The notes beneath the pieces were generated by a model. That model had not been told where the DNA came from. It did not search any database and was given only the letters and a program-made list of their open reading frames with translations. Below, piece by piece: positions 32,553-43,775 of a DNA stretch of 64,000 nucleotides. A program made the translations under genes and the position numbers. How positions within the stretch are numbered: the stretch's first letter is position 1; the number at the start of each line of letters is the position of its first letter. The stretch comes from Astragalus membranaceus (lineage: Eukaryota; Streptophyta; Magnoliopsida; Fabales; Fabaceae). The stretch spans positions 148,938,605 through 149,002,604 of the forward strand of contig CM076846.1 in the NCBI GenBank assembly GCA_039519185.1, given 5' to 3'.

Positions 32553-33290
32553 TTAAGCTAGTGATCCAAACACCTTGAAGTGCTTCACACTTGGCTTGGA
32601 CTCACTCCATGCTTCTTCTGGTGTAGTGTCTTCTAGTCTCTTTGTGGGACTTCTATTCAGAATATGAGCTGCTGTTGCCACTGCCTCTGCCCAGAATTCA
32701 TTTGGTAAGTGCTTCTCTTTCAGCATGCATCTCACCATGTTCAATAGTGTCCTGTTTCTTCTTTCAGCAGTTCCATTGTGTTGAGGTGTGTATGGAGCCA
32801 CCACCTCATGAACAATTCCTTCATCTTTGCAAAACTTCTCAAATTCAAGTGAAGTATATTCACCTCCTCCATCATTTCTCAACTGTTTAATAGATTGGCC
32901 AGATTGCTTTTCTACTAACAGTTTGAACTCTTTAAATGTTGCAAATACATCACTTTTTCTTTGCAACAAGTAAATCCACATTCTTTTAGTAAAATCGTCA
33001 ATAAAGGAAACAAAATACAAGTTACCTCCATGAGATTTGACTTCAAAGGGTCCACATACATCTGAGTGGATTACTTCAAGTTTTGCTTTGGCTCTTGTTG
33101 AAACTTCTGATTTGTAGGACTTCCTGGGCTGCTTCCCTTCACAACACTTGCTGCATACTTGGCTTGGCATTTCAATTTGAGGCAGCCCTACAACCATCTT
33201 CTTTTTCTGCAGAGTATTCAAGCTATTAAAGTTCAAGTGCCCCATCCTTCTATGCCATTTCCAGGCCTCTTCACTAGTCTGTGCTGACAG
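32553..33290 (-). pseudogene. Copia 1 integrase
   Basis: GAG-pre-integrase region WHRRMGHLNFNSL with C-x2-C (VCSKCCEGK), then the DDE core: IHSDVCGPF, QLRNDGGGEY and TPQHNGTAERRNR carry the two Asp and Glu. The frame ends at a TAA where intact copies continue RHVPEQ. The start is in a different frame from Gag (shift near 33317). Confidence 0.92.
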
Positions 33291-33316
33291 ACACTTCTGC
33301 TCAAATGTGTTAACAC

Positions 33317-34417
33317 CTACTTTGAAAGTCCTGTTCTTCGATGCAGAGCCTTCAAGACAGTGTTCCCTTCCTTGTCTGCTACTACCATGAATCCATCACT
33401 CATGTTCATTGAGTAGCCTTTCTCAAGTAATTGCCCCAAGCTAAGCAAGTTACTCTTCATTTGAGGTTCATCATCAGAGTCATGAGCCAGCTGTGCTTCT
33501 TCATTCCTCTTCCTAGGCACCTTAGGATTTTCACACTCATCAGCATAATGACCCCATCTTTGACAGTTATAACACTGTATCTCATCCTGAGATTTCTTCT
33601 TGCTCTTTCCAGAATTGTCACCCCCTTTCTTTTGAGTTCCATTCTTTGAGCCTCCTCCCTCATTCTTGTTATTCCTCCATTTCCCTTTACCCTTCTTATT
33701 CTTCCAAGAGTCACCTCCACCATTTCCTTTCTTCTGTGACTGAGCATACAATGCTCTATCACCTTCTTTCTCTTCTTTCTTGGCAATTTCCCTATTCTTC
33801 AATTTTATTTCATGTGCCTCTAAGGATCCAATCAATTGTTCCAATTTCAAATTATCTAGATCCTTAGATTGTTCTATTGCCGAGACCACATTATCAAAAT
33901 TAGGAGTAACCCTAGTGAGAATCTTTTCTACTTTCATTGAATCACTGACCACCTCACCACAGCTACGCATTTGATTTGTTAGAGATACTAACCTGCTTAC
34001 AAATTGCGCTACGATTTCGTTTGGCTCCATCTTCAACAGCCCCAATTGACAACGCAATGACATCAATTTCATCTTCTTCGCTTGTTTATCACCGGAGTAA
34101 GTAGTTGCTAATACGTCCCATGCTTCTTTAGCAGTTTCATACTCAATTATCTTCTCCAAAACGTTCGCATCAACACATTGATGGATCAAGAAAATTAATT
34201 TGTCATCTTTCTTTGATTGTTCACGAAAGGTTGCTCTCTGAGCCTCCGTAGGAGCCGCATCCAGTGGTGTCACGCCATTTCTGATCACTTCAAGCACACC
34301 TTGATACCGGAAGACTACCTTCATTTGAGTCGTCCATCGCTCGTAGTTGCTTCCATCAAACACCGGTAGCTTCGCCGGAATTTGCCCATTGTTCGTGTTC
34401 CCTTGCGTGGCCGCCAT
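33317..34417 (-). pseudogene. Copia 1 Gag, fused to a downstream pol remnant
   Basis: Starts at ATG 34415-34417 (MAATQGNTNNG). UBN2-type capsid core (PVFDGSNYERWTTQMKVVF, KEAWDVLATTYSGD), a Lys/Gly-rich basic linker and one zinc knuckle CYNCQRWGHYADEC. Directly after an acidic DSDDEPQ the frame jumps to MKSNLLSLGQLLEKGYSM, which in intact elements lies far downstream, after the protease. The protease (DSGA-type) is therefore missing by in-frame deletion, giving a Gag-pol-leader fusion of 367 codons. Confidence 0.9.
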
Positions 34418-34452
34418 CACCTCCGCCCTGAACCGCTTGCTCTGAGGCCAAT

Positions 34453-34714
34453 TGTTGGAGTTTCAATTGTTCCTTGGTGGTGAAATCTTGATTGCACAGT
34501 GAGTGGAAGAGAGAATAGAGAGAATAGGGAGAATAACAATTTCAACAGTAAAAATTGAAGAGTAAAAAATGAATTCTATTATTCACACTTACATTGAAGT
34601 GATTTCACACTTCTATTTATTTACAATATTGCTACTAGGCCCACAACTGCAGCCCAGTTAATCATTTTACTATACACCCAAAACTAACTAGTTATTTGAA
34701 TTACAATTACATCA
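34453..34714 (-). repeat. Copia 1 5' LTR
   Basis: 262 bp, partner of 30334-30595, followed by target copy GAATA (34715-34719). Confidence 0.95.
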
Positions 34715-34719
34715 GAATA

Positions 34720-35425
34720 TTGGGCTTGCTTTTATATCAAATTATAGTCTAGTGGCTGTGTTGTATGAGCATCAGCAACATCTTTGTAATTTCATCTTGT
34801 GCATAGCACAACTTGTACTTTATGCTTTCAACATCAATAAATTCTTATGCCTATAAAAATAAATAAATAAAAGAAATTACATGTATGATTAGTTTCTTGG
34901 TGTCAAGTCAGAAGGAGAATATGTTCAGTACATGATTTGTTTTCATATAAGCTAGCCTTAGAGTGTCTGGCCTTTGATTTTTCAGCTTTCGCAGAGTAGG
35001 GCTTTAGGAATCAAATTAGAGTTCAAAATTTGTATATGGAAGACCGATATGTGGTTGGTTTCTTGCATTGCTTCCAAAAGAGTGGACTAGCATGACAATT
35101 ACTCTCTACTTCTAATCTTTCATGGTATAATCAATGCGTTCAACAAGAATTTAAAGAAAAAAATATTAAATGGATAAAAATTTGGTATGCAGAGTTTGTC
35201 AAAATCAAAATTCAGCAAGCAATTTGAGTACTGGCACCAAAGTGAGCAAGTTGGTTTTTGTTAAGTAACATTAATTGATTGAAAATATTATATGGTGCTA
35301 CTGCAACCGGATCTTTGTACCTTAATACTTCAAAATTGATAAATGATTTTATCATAGTAAAGAAGAAAAACTATTTGATAAAAAACCAGTGTTTGCTATG
35401 AGGATCTATTAAAAAAGGCACTAGA
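34720..35425. other. AT-rich spacer
   Basis: No coding or repeat feature recognised. Confidence 0.4.
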
Positions 35426-35429
35426 AACC

Positions 35430-35920
35430 TAAGGCCAATATTTTTGTTCTAGATTGGTCAAAGCTCATTTAGGGAACGACCTTATTGGGCGAACAATGAT
35501 TAATGGGCCCCAAAATGACTCCCTGCTCGTCACTAAGAGATCAAACCCCCCCAGATCTGACGGTCAGGATTCTGACTGCCTTTTTCAGCACTTCCGCCTA
35601 TAAATACACACCCCATTAACGCAACAGGTACGCATTTATTAACGCATATCACCTATTCCCTATGCTGACTTAAGCATCAGAGTGTGTGCAGGTATCACAC
35701 TCCTCGCCGGACCAACGCGAGCAGGAGCATGTCAACACTGCACTTGGAGTGTTCAAGTTTCTCAGCTTGGTGAGCATCTCGGCCTATTACTCGACCGAGA
35801 CCAACATCCAGTTCAATTTTCAACTTGTTTTGAGTGATTATTGTGTTGATGTGGCATTTGTATCAGCAACCCAATACTGCTCGACAGCAATTAGTATCTT
35901 CTTAGGAACAAGTGGACCCA
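35430..35920 (+). mobile_element. LTR-like fragment of a gypsy element
   Basis: A TATA box CCTATAAATACACACC (about 35598) is followed by GACTTAAGCATCAGAGTGTGTGCAGG and a GC-rich CTCGCCGG segment, the U3-R-U5 order common in plant gypsy LTRs. It then grades into plain spacer. No partner LTR, primer site or target duplication was found. Confidence 0.5.
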
Positions 35921-36059
35921 TCTTCATGGTCAACAAGTTTAGTATCCCATCTCATTCCTCCAACAATTTTCTTTACCTTAATTAAGGCATCCACTTCATC
36001 CACCCCATCTTCATGGTCATCCATTTTTTGATAAATGATTTTATTAAATTGATTTCATC

Positions 36060-36967
36060 AAAATTCAATATGAAGTATTATACAATGATATAATTCTTCT
36101 TAAGCTTTAGTACTACTTGTACTGCTAGTATGCAACCCGTATATTAATTTAAATAATTCTGAAAGAATCTTTCTTGGAAACCGGGGAAAAAATTTCCTTA
36201 TAGTCAATGCAATCCTTTTGAGTAAAACCTTTAGCAACAAGCCGACCCTTGTAACATTAGATATTGCCATGAGAGCCACGCTTAGTCTTAAAGTCCCATT
36301 TAGACCCAACTTTCTTACATCCTTTAGGCAAATCCTCAAGGTCCAACACACAATTTTGTTCCATAGATTTAAGCTCATCTTTCATGGCATCTAACCATTT
36401 ATCAGAATTATCACCTCTAATGGCTTCTGAAAATGAAATCGGATCATTATCAATTCCTAAGATTTTCTGACTCTTGTAGATATACCAAATAATCATCCGA
36501 AATAGCATATCTTTGTTCTTTTTGGGATCTTCTAAATGCTATTTCTTGTGGTTGTTTAACTACAGGTTCATTGTCACTTTCAAGATTATTAAGTTGTTGT
36601 TCTTCCTGATCATTGTGCAACTGAGCACAACAATAGATGAAGTAGAAGTACTAGTTAATGGAATTTGTACTCTAACTTCCTTAATCTCCAAATTTTGTGG
36701 AGCTTTACTCCCACTACTTTCACCATCTTCAATGAACCGAGCATTCCCAGTTTCAACAATTCTTGTAATATGGGTAGGACAGTAAAATCTATACCCTTTA
36801 AATTTTTCTGGATAACCAATGAAATATTCACTGATTGTTCTTGTATCCAGTTTCTTTTTTTGTGGGTTGTATATCCTTATTTCCGCCTGACAACCCCAAA
36901 CATGCAGGTGTCTTAAACTAGGCTTCCTTCGTGTCCTCAATTCAAAAGGTGTCTTTTGAACTGCCTT
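36060..36967 (-). pseudogene. Copia 2 integrase tail and RT start
   Basis: Encodes RRKPSLRHLHVWGCQAEIRI and YFIGYPEKFKGYRFYCP (copia integrase C-terminal region), then after frameshifts SEAIRGDNSDKWLDAMKDEL and VGSKWDFKTKRG, the first RT block, and RLVAKGFTQKD. Truncated before the YVDD box. Confidence 0.8.
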
Positions 36968-36972
36968 ACTAG
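36968..36972. repeat. Solo-LTR target-site duplication, left copy
   Basis: ACTAG, matched at 39886-39890. Confidence 0.88.
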
Positions 36973-37429
36973 TGTAGCGACCGAAAAATCCGGGTGAGGA
37001 TTCTTCGAAGGTTCAAAAATGAAGCCGCCACCAAAGTTTAGTTTAAGGGCAAGCATTGGAAAATCCATTTTGGAATGGATAAGGGTCCTTGAGACCAGAT
37101 AAGGGTTCGGGAGTCGGTTATGCGTGGGGAATGTATTAGCACCCCACGACATCATTCCTAATGAAGGTTACCTGCTAACTAATTGTAGGAAAGAATATTA
37201 ATTTTGAAATGTTTATTTTACCCTTTTATTGTGAATTAAAGGAAACTAAGAGAAAGGAAAGACTTGATATTTTTTAAATTGAAGAAAAGGATTATTTAGG
37301 AAAAGACTAAAAAGGTTTTTTATTAGTGCAATTGAGTGAGGTCGGCCGCCCTCTGCTCCTACGTATCTCCTGGTAGAGAATCAAATCACACGTAGTTCTT
37401 GGGTAGAAAAAGTTTGTTGGTTGGAGTTT

Positions 37430-37810
37430 TTTAATATAGGGATTTTAGGATTATTGAGCTGTGCAGTTCATTCATCCTAGAACGATGACTAACCCGACTG
37501 TACAGTCGACTTAGTCCCCTATTTTCTGAAGATAGATTTTTTTGGAGTTTGAAAAAAATGGTTTGACGTGTGGTGGTTTGATTTTATTGGAATAGGGATT
37601 TTAGGAATCTTGAGTCGTACGGCTCATTCATCCTAGAACGCTGACTAACCCGATTGTACATGTGACTTAATCCCCTATTCGTTTTTTTAGAAAAAAAGGT
37701 TTATTAAAAAAATTTTTAGGGGTGCTAAGACTATTGAGCTGTACAGCTCATTCATCATAGAACGACGACTAACCCGACCGTACGATCTGCTTCGCCCCCT
37801 ATTTGTTTTA
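37430..37810. repeat. Diverged tandem repeats in the solo LTR
   Basis: Three copies of a block with GGGATTTTAGGATTATTGAG, a small palindrome (GAGCTGTACAGCTC in the third), CATTCATCCTAGAACG and GACTAACCCGA(C/T)(T/C)GTAC, spaced 120-150 bp. Confidence 0.8.
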
Positions 37811-38105
37811 TGAATAGAGATATTTATTTATTTATTTTTATAGGTTTTTTTTGGGAAAAGAAATTGTTTTGTTGAAAAGTAAACGACAAGGGGCTGCATT
37901 AATAAAACATGAGTGCAGTTAGAGCAGAGGGCTGTAGTATTAAACTGGGGTGTGACAAGCAGTGTTGTTGGGCCTTTAGGTTCAGCCCAGCGAAAATGAG
38001 GCTTTATGCAGGGGTGCGCATACTATTAGAAAAAGGGGGTGTAAATATAGTTCTGATGATTTTGATTTTTTTTAAAATAAAAATAGGGATAAATAAATAG
38101 ATGGA

Positions 38106-38118
38106 GTATATAAAAGGA
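38106..38118 (+). promoter_or_regulatory. TATA box of the solo LTR
   Basis: GTATATAAAAGGAACC, followed by a GA-rich leader; probable U3 promoter of the LTR, reading plus strand. Confidence 0.5.
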
Positions 38119-39890
38119 ACCAAGTGGGTTAATGAACCCTAATTCTTTCCCTTATTACCAGCAGCGCACCATCGAGCATCAAGGGGAGAGAGAGAGAGAG
38201 TCTTCCAGGAGAGATAAAGAGAGAGGAGGAAGGGGAGAGAGAGTGCGACTGAGAGGGAGAACGGAACGTCAGCCATGGTGTTTGCGGCGGCGGCAACCGC
38301 TAACAGTGGTCGGAGCTTAAGGTTCGCTTTTCTTTCTTTTACTTCTTTTTTTTTCTTCATCTCTACTCCTCTTCTAACCTCTACTGAAGCTATTTCTATT
38401 TGAGCACCCTAGGTCTCAGATTGAACAAAACCCTTAAATTTTTATTTCATTATTTGAATAATTTCTATCAAAAATCATACATGATTCAGAGCTATCATTT
38501 TTTACAAACTATGATATTTCGTTTTTGTACCAAAGCACCAACAAATTATATACACCAATCGTTACTAGTGGTGGTGCGTAATGACAACGACGACGGTAAC
38601 GGACAGAACGCAAAAAGCACGGAGACGACGACAGCTACGGGTGGTTCACGGCGGACTTTGGCGTACGACCCGACCACCGTCTACGGTGGCCGGAGGTGAG
38701 TTCTAATCCTTTTTCCTTTGCCTTTCTCTTCTTCTCCTATTATTTCTTCTACTGAAGAAAAAAACTTTACTATGCCTATTGCCTATTTTCTAAAAAAACC
38801 CCAATCTTCTAAAACTGAACCTATTTGATGTTAGTTACTAATTTTTCTAACTAGAGACTGTTAGGTACTGATTTCGTTTTTTAGAATCAATAAATTATCA
38901 ACCCTAAATTTTTTATGTTCTCTTCATGATTTTTCTTAAAAAAAAACTAACCTATTTACGACAGTAATATTCATAGCCAGTATTTCCAACAGGAAGACAT
39001 AAACTACTCTATTTTCTTTAGTTCGTATGTATTGTTTTGATACTGATTTCAGATTAAAACAAATACAATTTATTTACAAAGTTGCCTATTAGTTAAGTAC
39101 TAGATTTGATAAAACCTAAAGTAGCAAAAATTAAAAGGCCAAGACCAACCTCTATTCCAGCTTCTGAAAAATCTCCTGTGGTTGCTCTGCTACTGCTCTA
39201 CTGCCCTTTCTTGCTTTTGAATTTTGGTGAATTTTTGTGTGTCTCAATTTGGGTGTGTTTTCTCTTGCTTTTATAGGCACAACTTAGGTTTTCTTCAGCA
39301 TAAATTTCTGATTCTCATGATCTTTATTTCCTGTTTCAAATGCTTGGAGACTTGCCCAGCAAGCACAAGCCATTGGGCTCGGGGTTGGAAAGCTTGTTCT
39401 CCAAGGAGAATGGAGTTGGGCTGAAGTTGGTGCTCTTATTTTTGTATTTTCGTTTTTTTTTGTATTTTTTGGACCTTTGGACATTGTAATATTATTTTTT
39501 TGTAATTCTGATTTTATATTTTATTTTTCAAAAAGGACAAAAAGAAATCCGGCCGAAACCACGAACAAAAACTGGGCCCAATCAAACAATGCGTCAAAAT
39601 GAGGCCCAATTAGAAGAAATGGGTCAATTACAACACATATTTAAAGATAGACCCAATTAAAACAAAATGTGGGGGGTAAGCCCAATTATGAAAGCACACG
39701 CCATTAGACAAAAGGCACCTCGGTCCAATTGAACCAAATACTAAGCCTTGGCCCAAATTAAAATGAGACAACGTCGAATGGGCTCAAAAACTTTTCTCGT
39801 AGTAATGTGACCTGGATTTATGACACGTAAACTAAATAAAAAAAGACTGTTGTACAAAGGGAGCGGACAAAATTGTGGTATAACAACTAG

Positions 39891-41050
39891 GAACCCTATT
39901 TAACAAATACATGACAGTTTTTAAGGCATACATACATCCACAATGATACATGTAAAGATGAATTACTTAACATACTCTTAGCCATATCCATTAAGGTTCA
40001 ATTACGCCTTTTTGACACACCATTTTGTTGTGGTGTTCCTGGCATTGTGTATTGAGCACAAATACCACGCTTTTCAAGGATTCTAGCAAATGGACCAGAG
40101 GTTTGTCCTGATTTGTCAGATCTTCCATAATATTCACCACATCTATCTGACTTAACAATTTTCACCTTTATGTCTATTTGCCTTTCAACCTCATTTATGT
40201 AAATTTCCAAGGAACTTACTGCTTGAGATTTCTCATGCAGTAGATAGACATAACCATTACGTGAAAAATCATCAATGAAGGTGATAAAGTGTTTTTCTTT
40301 ATTAAATAAATTGACATCAAAAGGTCCACAAATATCGGTGTGTATAATTTCAATAAGCTGAGTATTTCTTGTGGCTCCATTCTTTGTGTGTTTTGTTTGT
40401 TTTCCTTTAATACAATCCACACAAATATTAAGATCAGTAAAATCTAGATCCGGAAGGATTTCATTCTTCACTAATCGTTTCATTCTTTCTTGGGAAATGT
40501 GTCCCAAGTGCTTATGCCGCAAGTAAGCAGAACGTTCATTCACTAAACCACGTTTAGTGCCAACATTATGATGTCGGGTCATAACTGTTTCAGTATATAA
40601 ATTATCAAGAGTAAATTTATATAAACTATCACAAACTATACCAGAACAAATCATAAAGTTATGTTTATACAAGCCGAAACGACCATTACCAAATCTATAA
40701 CAATATCCAGTAACTTCAAGTTTAGAAGTTGAAACAAAATTCCTAGAAATATTATGTACATATAGTCTCAAATAAATCTAAATGATGCCCAATGTCCAAG
40801 ATCAAACGATACGTCCCAACACCTTCCACTGGAACTTTCTGCCTATTCCTCACAAAGACAAACTTTTCATTTGGCTTTATGGTTTGGATTGTAAGAAATT
40901 CCTACATCTACATCGTATTAGAAACATTAATTGTACATCTAGAATCAAGCCACCAAGTATTTTGGGGAACTTTAGTTAAATTAGTTTCGAAACATACATA
41001 AGCAATAAGCTCAACAAGTATTTCTTCATCTTGGTCTATTGGATCTTGAC
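39891..41050 (-). pseudogene. Copia 2 protease and integrase
   Basis: Protease trace WWLDSRCTINVSN near 40950 (the active-site DSGA has become DSRC). Then an open frame (40771-39998) with LRHKHLGHISQERMKRLV, CVDCIKGKQTKHTKNG, IHTDICGPFDVN, VKSDRCGEYYG and TPQQNGVSKRRN, so all three DDE acidic residues remain. The frame stops at 39995-39997 but homology runs on to the solo-LTR target site. Confidence 0.85.
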
Positions 41051-41491
41051 CAACCCACCAAATATTTCTTCATCTCTTTCTTCATCAGATCATGCTCTTC
41101 TATAAATTCCTCTCCTCTCTTGATCAAGGTAATCTCTGTTATTTAGGTTGTAAGGAATACGAGAACAACCTTTTTCTGTAGTATGACCCCATAAATCTGT
41201 ATACCACCTTTTCCCCCTTCGGTTATTACTGCTTATGTAAGATAGTAAAGGTTTAAATTTTATTTGTACTGTTTAATGAACCCCGTAAGCTCTACTACTT
41301 AATCCATTTATTGATATATAGAGTTGTGAATTGTACTGTTCATTCAACTCTATTACTTAAACCATGCTAGGCGTGTAATACCCAAAGTAATTAAATATTA
41401 CTTTGAGTAGTACATCGTGTTGCTAGCTTTTATTAAACTATATGCTATCACTTAATTGTGGGCTAGGGTGTAAGCCCAACCCACTAACTAG

Positions 41492-41600
41492 AGCTGTCAA
41501 AACAGCCCAAGCCCCCTAAAAAGCCCCACAAATTTTAAGCCCTAACCCACACTTTAAATTTCTTAGTCGGTTAGGGCCAGGGCTTTGTGGGTTGGCCCCA
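41492..41600 (+). mobile_element. hAT-like transposon terminus
   Basis: TAGAGCTGTCAAAACAGCCC matches the start shared by many plant hAT elements (TAGGGCTGTCAAAA) and is followed by a purine-rich AAGCCC-repeat zone. No partner end or 8-bp duplication was located, so only one terminus is claimed. Confidence 0.45.
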
Positions 41601-41624
41601 TATTTTTTTTTGGCTCATTATTTT

Positions 41625-41850
41625 TCCACCCCCACTTCCATTCTTTCACCCCCCCTCTTCTCCTTCACTCTTATCACCACCTCCTTCTTCCTCCCACCAC
41701 CACCACCACCACCATCACCATCTCCCACTCACCACCACCACCACCACATTCTCTCTCTAACCACCACCACCACTACCCACTCACCATCACCTCCTTTTCC
41801 CTCTCACCACCACCTACTCCTCACTCTCACCACCACTTCCTTCAACATAA
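41625..41850. repeat. (ACC)n-rich low-complexity tract
   Basis: Runs of CACCACCAC interspersed with TTCTCTC. Plus-strand ORFs through it encode His/Pro/Ser repeats and are not genes. Confidence 0.85.
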
Positions 41851-42435
41851 TTGTATTCCAATTCTATACTTCAACATAATTATTTATTTTTGATACTGCA
41901 TTCTAATTCTTTATTTGAGTCCTTGCTTATTTAAAAAAAATTTAGTGTATGAATTTTTTAGTTTGGGGAATGGAAGGGAAAAAACTCTTACGGGCCAAAT
42001 TCAATATACTTTTTTGGCTTAAAGGTATGTTTCGTCCCTGCAAATATCTCAATAATCCAGTTTGGTCCTTGCAATTTTTTTTAAAAAGCCCTTGCAAATA
42101 CCAAACGCTTCTAGTGTGGTCCCTACTGTTAGTTTTTGGCTAACAGCATCAGTGGATGGTGATGTGGCTGCCAACACGGATGCCAAGTTGGATAAAAGGG
42201 CTTAATCATCTTCTTCTTTCTCTGAAACTGAAACTATGTTCTTCTGCTCCTCCTCCTCCTCTTCGCTCTTGTTTCTTCTCTCTTCGTTCTCTCACCATTA
42301 CAGGATTGAAGAAGCAATCCAACAACTTCTCATTATACCACAAAGCCACCCTTCTTCCTCCGTAGGATGACTCTCAACAATGTGGTTTCTCTGATGGATT
42401 CTGGACAAAGCTCAATATTCTTTTCAGCTTGATTA

Positions 42436-42905
42436 ATCATGTTTGGACGTGCTTGGTGCCATCCTGCGAAACATGTTTTGGCGCCCTCTAGGGCGCCTGG
42501 GTGCCAGCCTGGATGTGCTTGGTGCCATCCTGCGAAACATGTTTTGGGGCCCTCTAGGGCACCTGGGTACTGGCCTGGATGTGCTTGGTGCCATCCGGCG
42601 AAACATGTTTTGGCGCCCTCTAGGGCGCTTGGGTGCCAGCCTGGATGTGCTTCGTGCCATCTTGCAAAACATGTTTTGAGGCCCTCTAGGGCGCCTGGGT
42701 GCCGGCCTGGATGTGCTTGGTGCCATCCTGCGAAACATGTTTTGGGGCCCTCTAGGGTGCCTGGGTGCCGGCCTGGATGTGCTTGCTGCCATCCTGTAGA
42801 ACATGTTTTGGCTCCCTCTAGGGTGCCTGGGTGCCGGCCTGGATGTGCTTGCTGCCATCCTGCGAAACATGTTTTGGGGCCCTTTAGGGCGCCTGGGTGC
42901 CGCGT
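42436..42905. repeat. 60-bp GC-rich minisatellite, about 8 copies
   Basis: The unit (GGATGTGCTTGGTGCCATCC ... GCGAAACATGTTTTGGCGCC ... CTAGGGCGCCTGGGTGCC) repeats every 60 bp exactly. Because 60 is divisible by three, long ORFs run through both strands (for example minus 42333-42914), but these are periodic artefacts. Confidence 0.95.
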
Positions 42906-43208
42906 GCTAGGCACATTCCATGGTGTCAGATCCTGTTTTGAGTTTGTGCCGTGGTGCTGGGCGCCTGGGTGCCGGGTGCTAGGCTGTCTTGTCTCATGAC
43001 ATTGGCACCCTTGCTGGCACCTTATGGGTGCCTTGACCTTGGATCCCTGCTGGGTGGGCGCCGTGACCTTGGTTGTTTGTGTGGCTATCCTTTCAATCCT
43101 TTCGCGAGCTTTGTGCTGCTTCTTCTTTGCTAAGGTGATTTTGCTTGGATTTTGGATTTTAAGTAGATAGTTGCTAAGCTTGCCTTGCTTTTATGAAGAT
43201 GAGCTGAC

Positions 43209-43420
43209 GCCCAGATAGAACTCACCCAAGGGGTTGTGACCCCCAAGGTCAGCTTGAAGTATCCTCTTGGTACAGTTTACCAGGACTCGGCCCAGATAGA
43301 ACTCACCCAAGGGGTTGTGACCACCAAGGTCAGCTTGAAGTATCATCTTGGCACAGTTTACCAGGACTCTGCCCAGATAGAACTCGCCCAAGGGGTTGTG
43401 ACCACCAAGGTCACTTATTT
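43209..43420. repeat. 81-bp tandem repeat, 2.6 copies
   Basis: GCCCAGATAGAACTC(A/G)CCCAA recurs at 43209, 43290 and 43371. Located between the minisatellite and the Gag-only gypsy remnant; possibly part of the same element's non-coding tail. Confidence 0.93.
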
Positions 43421-43775
43421 GTTTTGGGGTGCCATGACATTCTTGACTTCCAATACTTGGAGAGATGATCTTGGCTTTTAGCTAATGTTGAGGTTGCCCC
43501 TGCGATTTAGGCAGGCCCTCCCTGCATGGTATGTTGGGTCTCAAACTTGCCTCGCTCCACCCCTAATTATGGAGTTAGACCCTTTTTCTTTCTTAATCTT
43601 AAGGAATTTTCTTTGGAACAAGTGCTAATGCTAATGAGCTAGAGCAAAAACTGTAATTGCAAAATGAATTTTTATTAATCATTCATATCGAGCGTTTTAC
43701 ATTATGCCTTCGTGCTTTAACATCAGAATTATTAACTGGGCCTAGCCCTAGGTTTAGGTTCTGATGCCGTGCTTC

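Larger units (their letters stand above)
30334..34714 (-). mobile_element. Copia 1: complete Ty1/copia element, coding region defective
   Basis: Two 262-bp LTRs differ at about three positions and are bounded by the exact 5-bp duplication GAATA. Minus-strand order is 5' LTR (34453-34714), Gag, integrase, RT, RNase H, 3' LTR (30334-30595). The primer site just inside the 5' LTR reads ATTGGCCTCAGAGCAAG, a variant of the initiator-Met type (TGGTATCAGAGC). The polypurine tract AAGGGGGTG abuts the 3' LTR. The roughly 1% LTR divergence means recent insertion. The protease region is deleted and stops interrupt pol, so it is non-autonomous. Confidence 0.95.
36973..39885 (+). mobile_element. Solo LTR, 2.9 kb, inserted in Copia 2
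   Basis: TGTAGCGACCGAAAAATCC at the left and GTGGTATAACA at the right, flanked by the exact 5-bp duplication ACTAG inside the copia integrase reading path. No internal domain or second LTR, so it is a product of LTR-LTR recombination. The opening, including GTCGGTTATGCGTGGGGAATG and TATTAGCACCCCACG, resembles the long LTRs of Ogre/Tat-type legume gypsy elements (from general familiarity, not alignment). A TATA box lies at about 38107. Confidence 0.85.
36060..41130 (-). mobile_element. Copia 2: decayed Ty1/copia remnant split by a solo LTR
   Basis: Minus-strand pieces appear in correct order from 41130 down to 36060: protease, GAG-pre-integrase and integrase (40990-39891), then after the 2.9-kb insertion the integrase tail and RT start (36967-36060). 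No LTRs were found; many stops and frameshifts. Older than Copia 1. Confidence 0.8.

Noticed and set aside
31423..34000. Plus-strand ORFs across the copia element
   Set aside because: Antisense shadows of Gag, integrase and RT on the minus strand.
41585..41893. His/Pro/Ser-rich ORFs
   Set aside because: Low-complexity (ACC)n sequence; no start context, domain or splice support.
42333..42999. Long overlapping ORFs on both strands (up to 193 codons)
   Set aside because: They are produced by a 60-bp tandem repeat whose length is divisible by three; all six frames stay open for periodic reasons and no domain is present.
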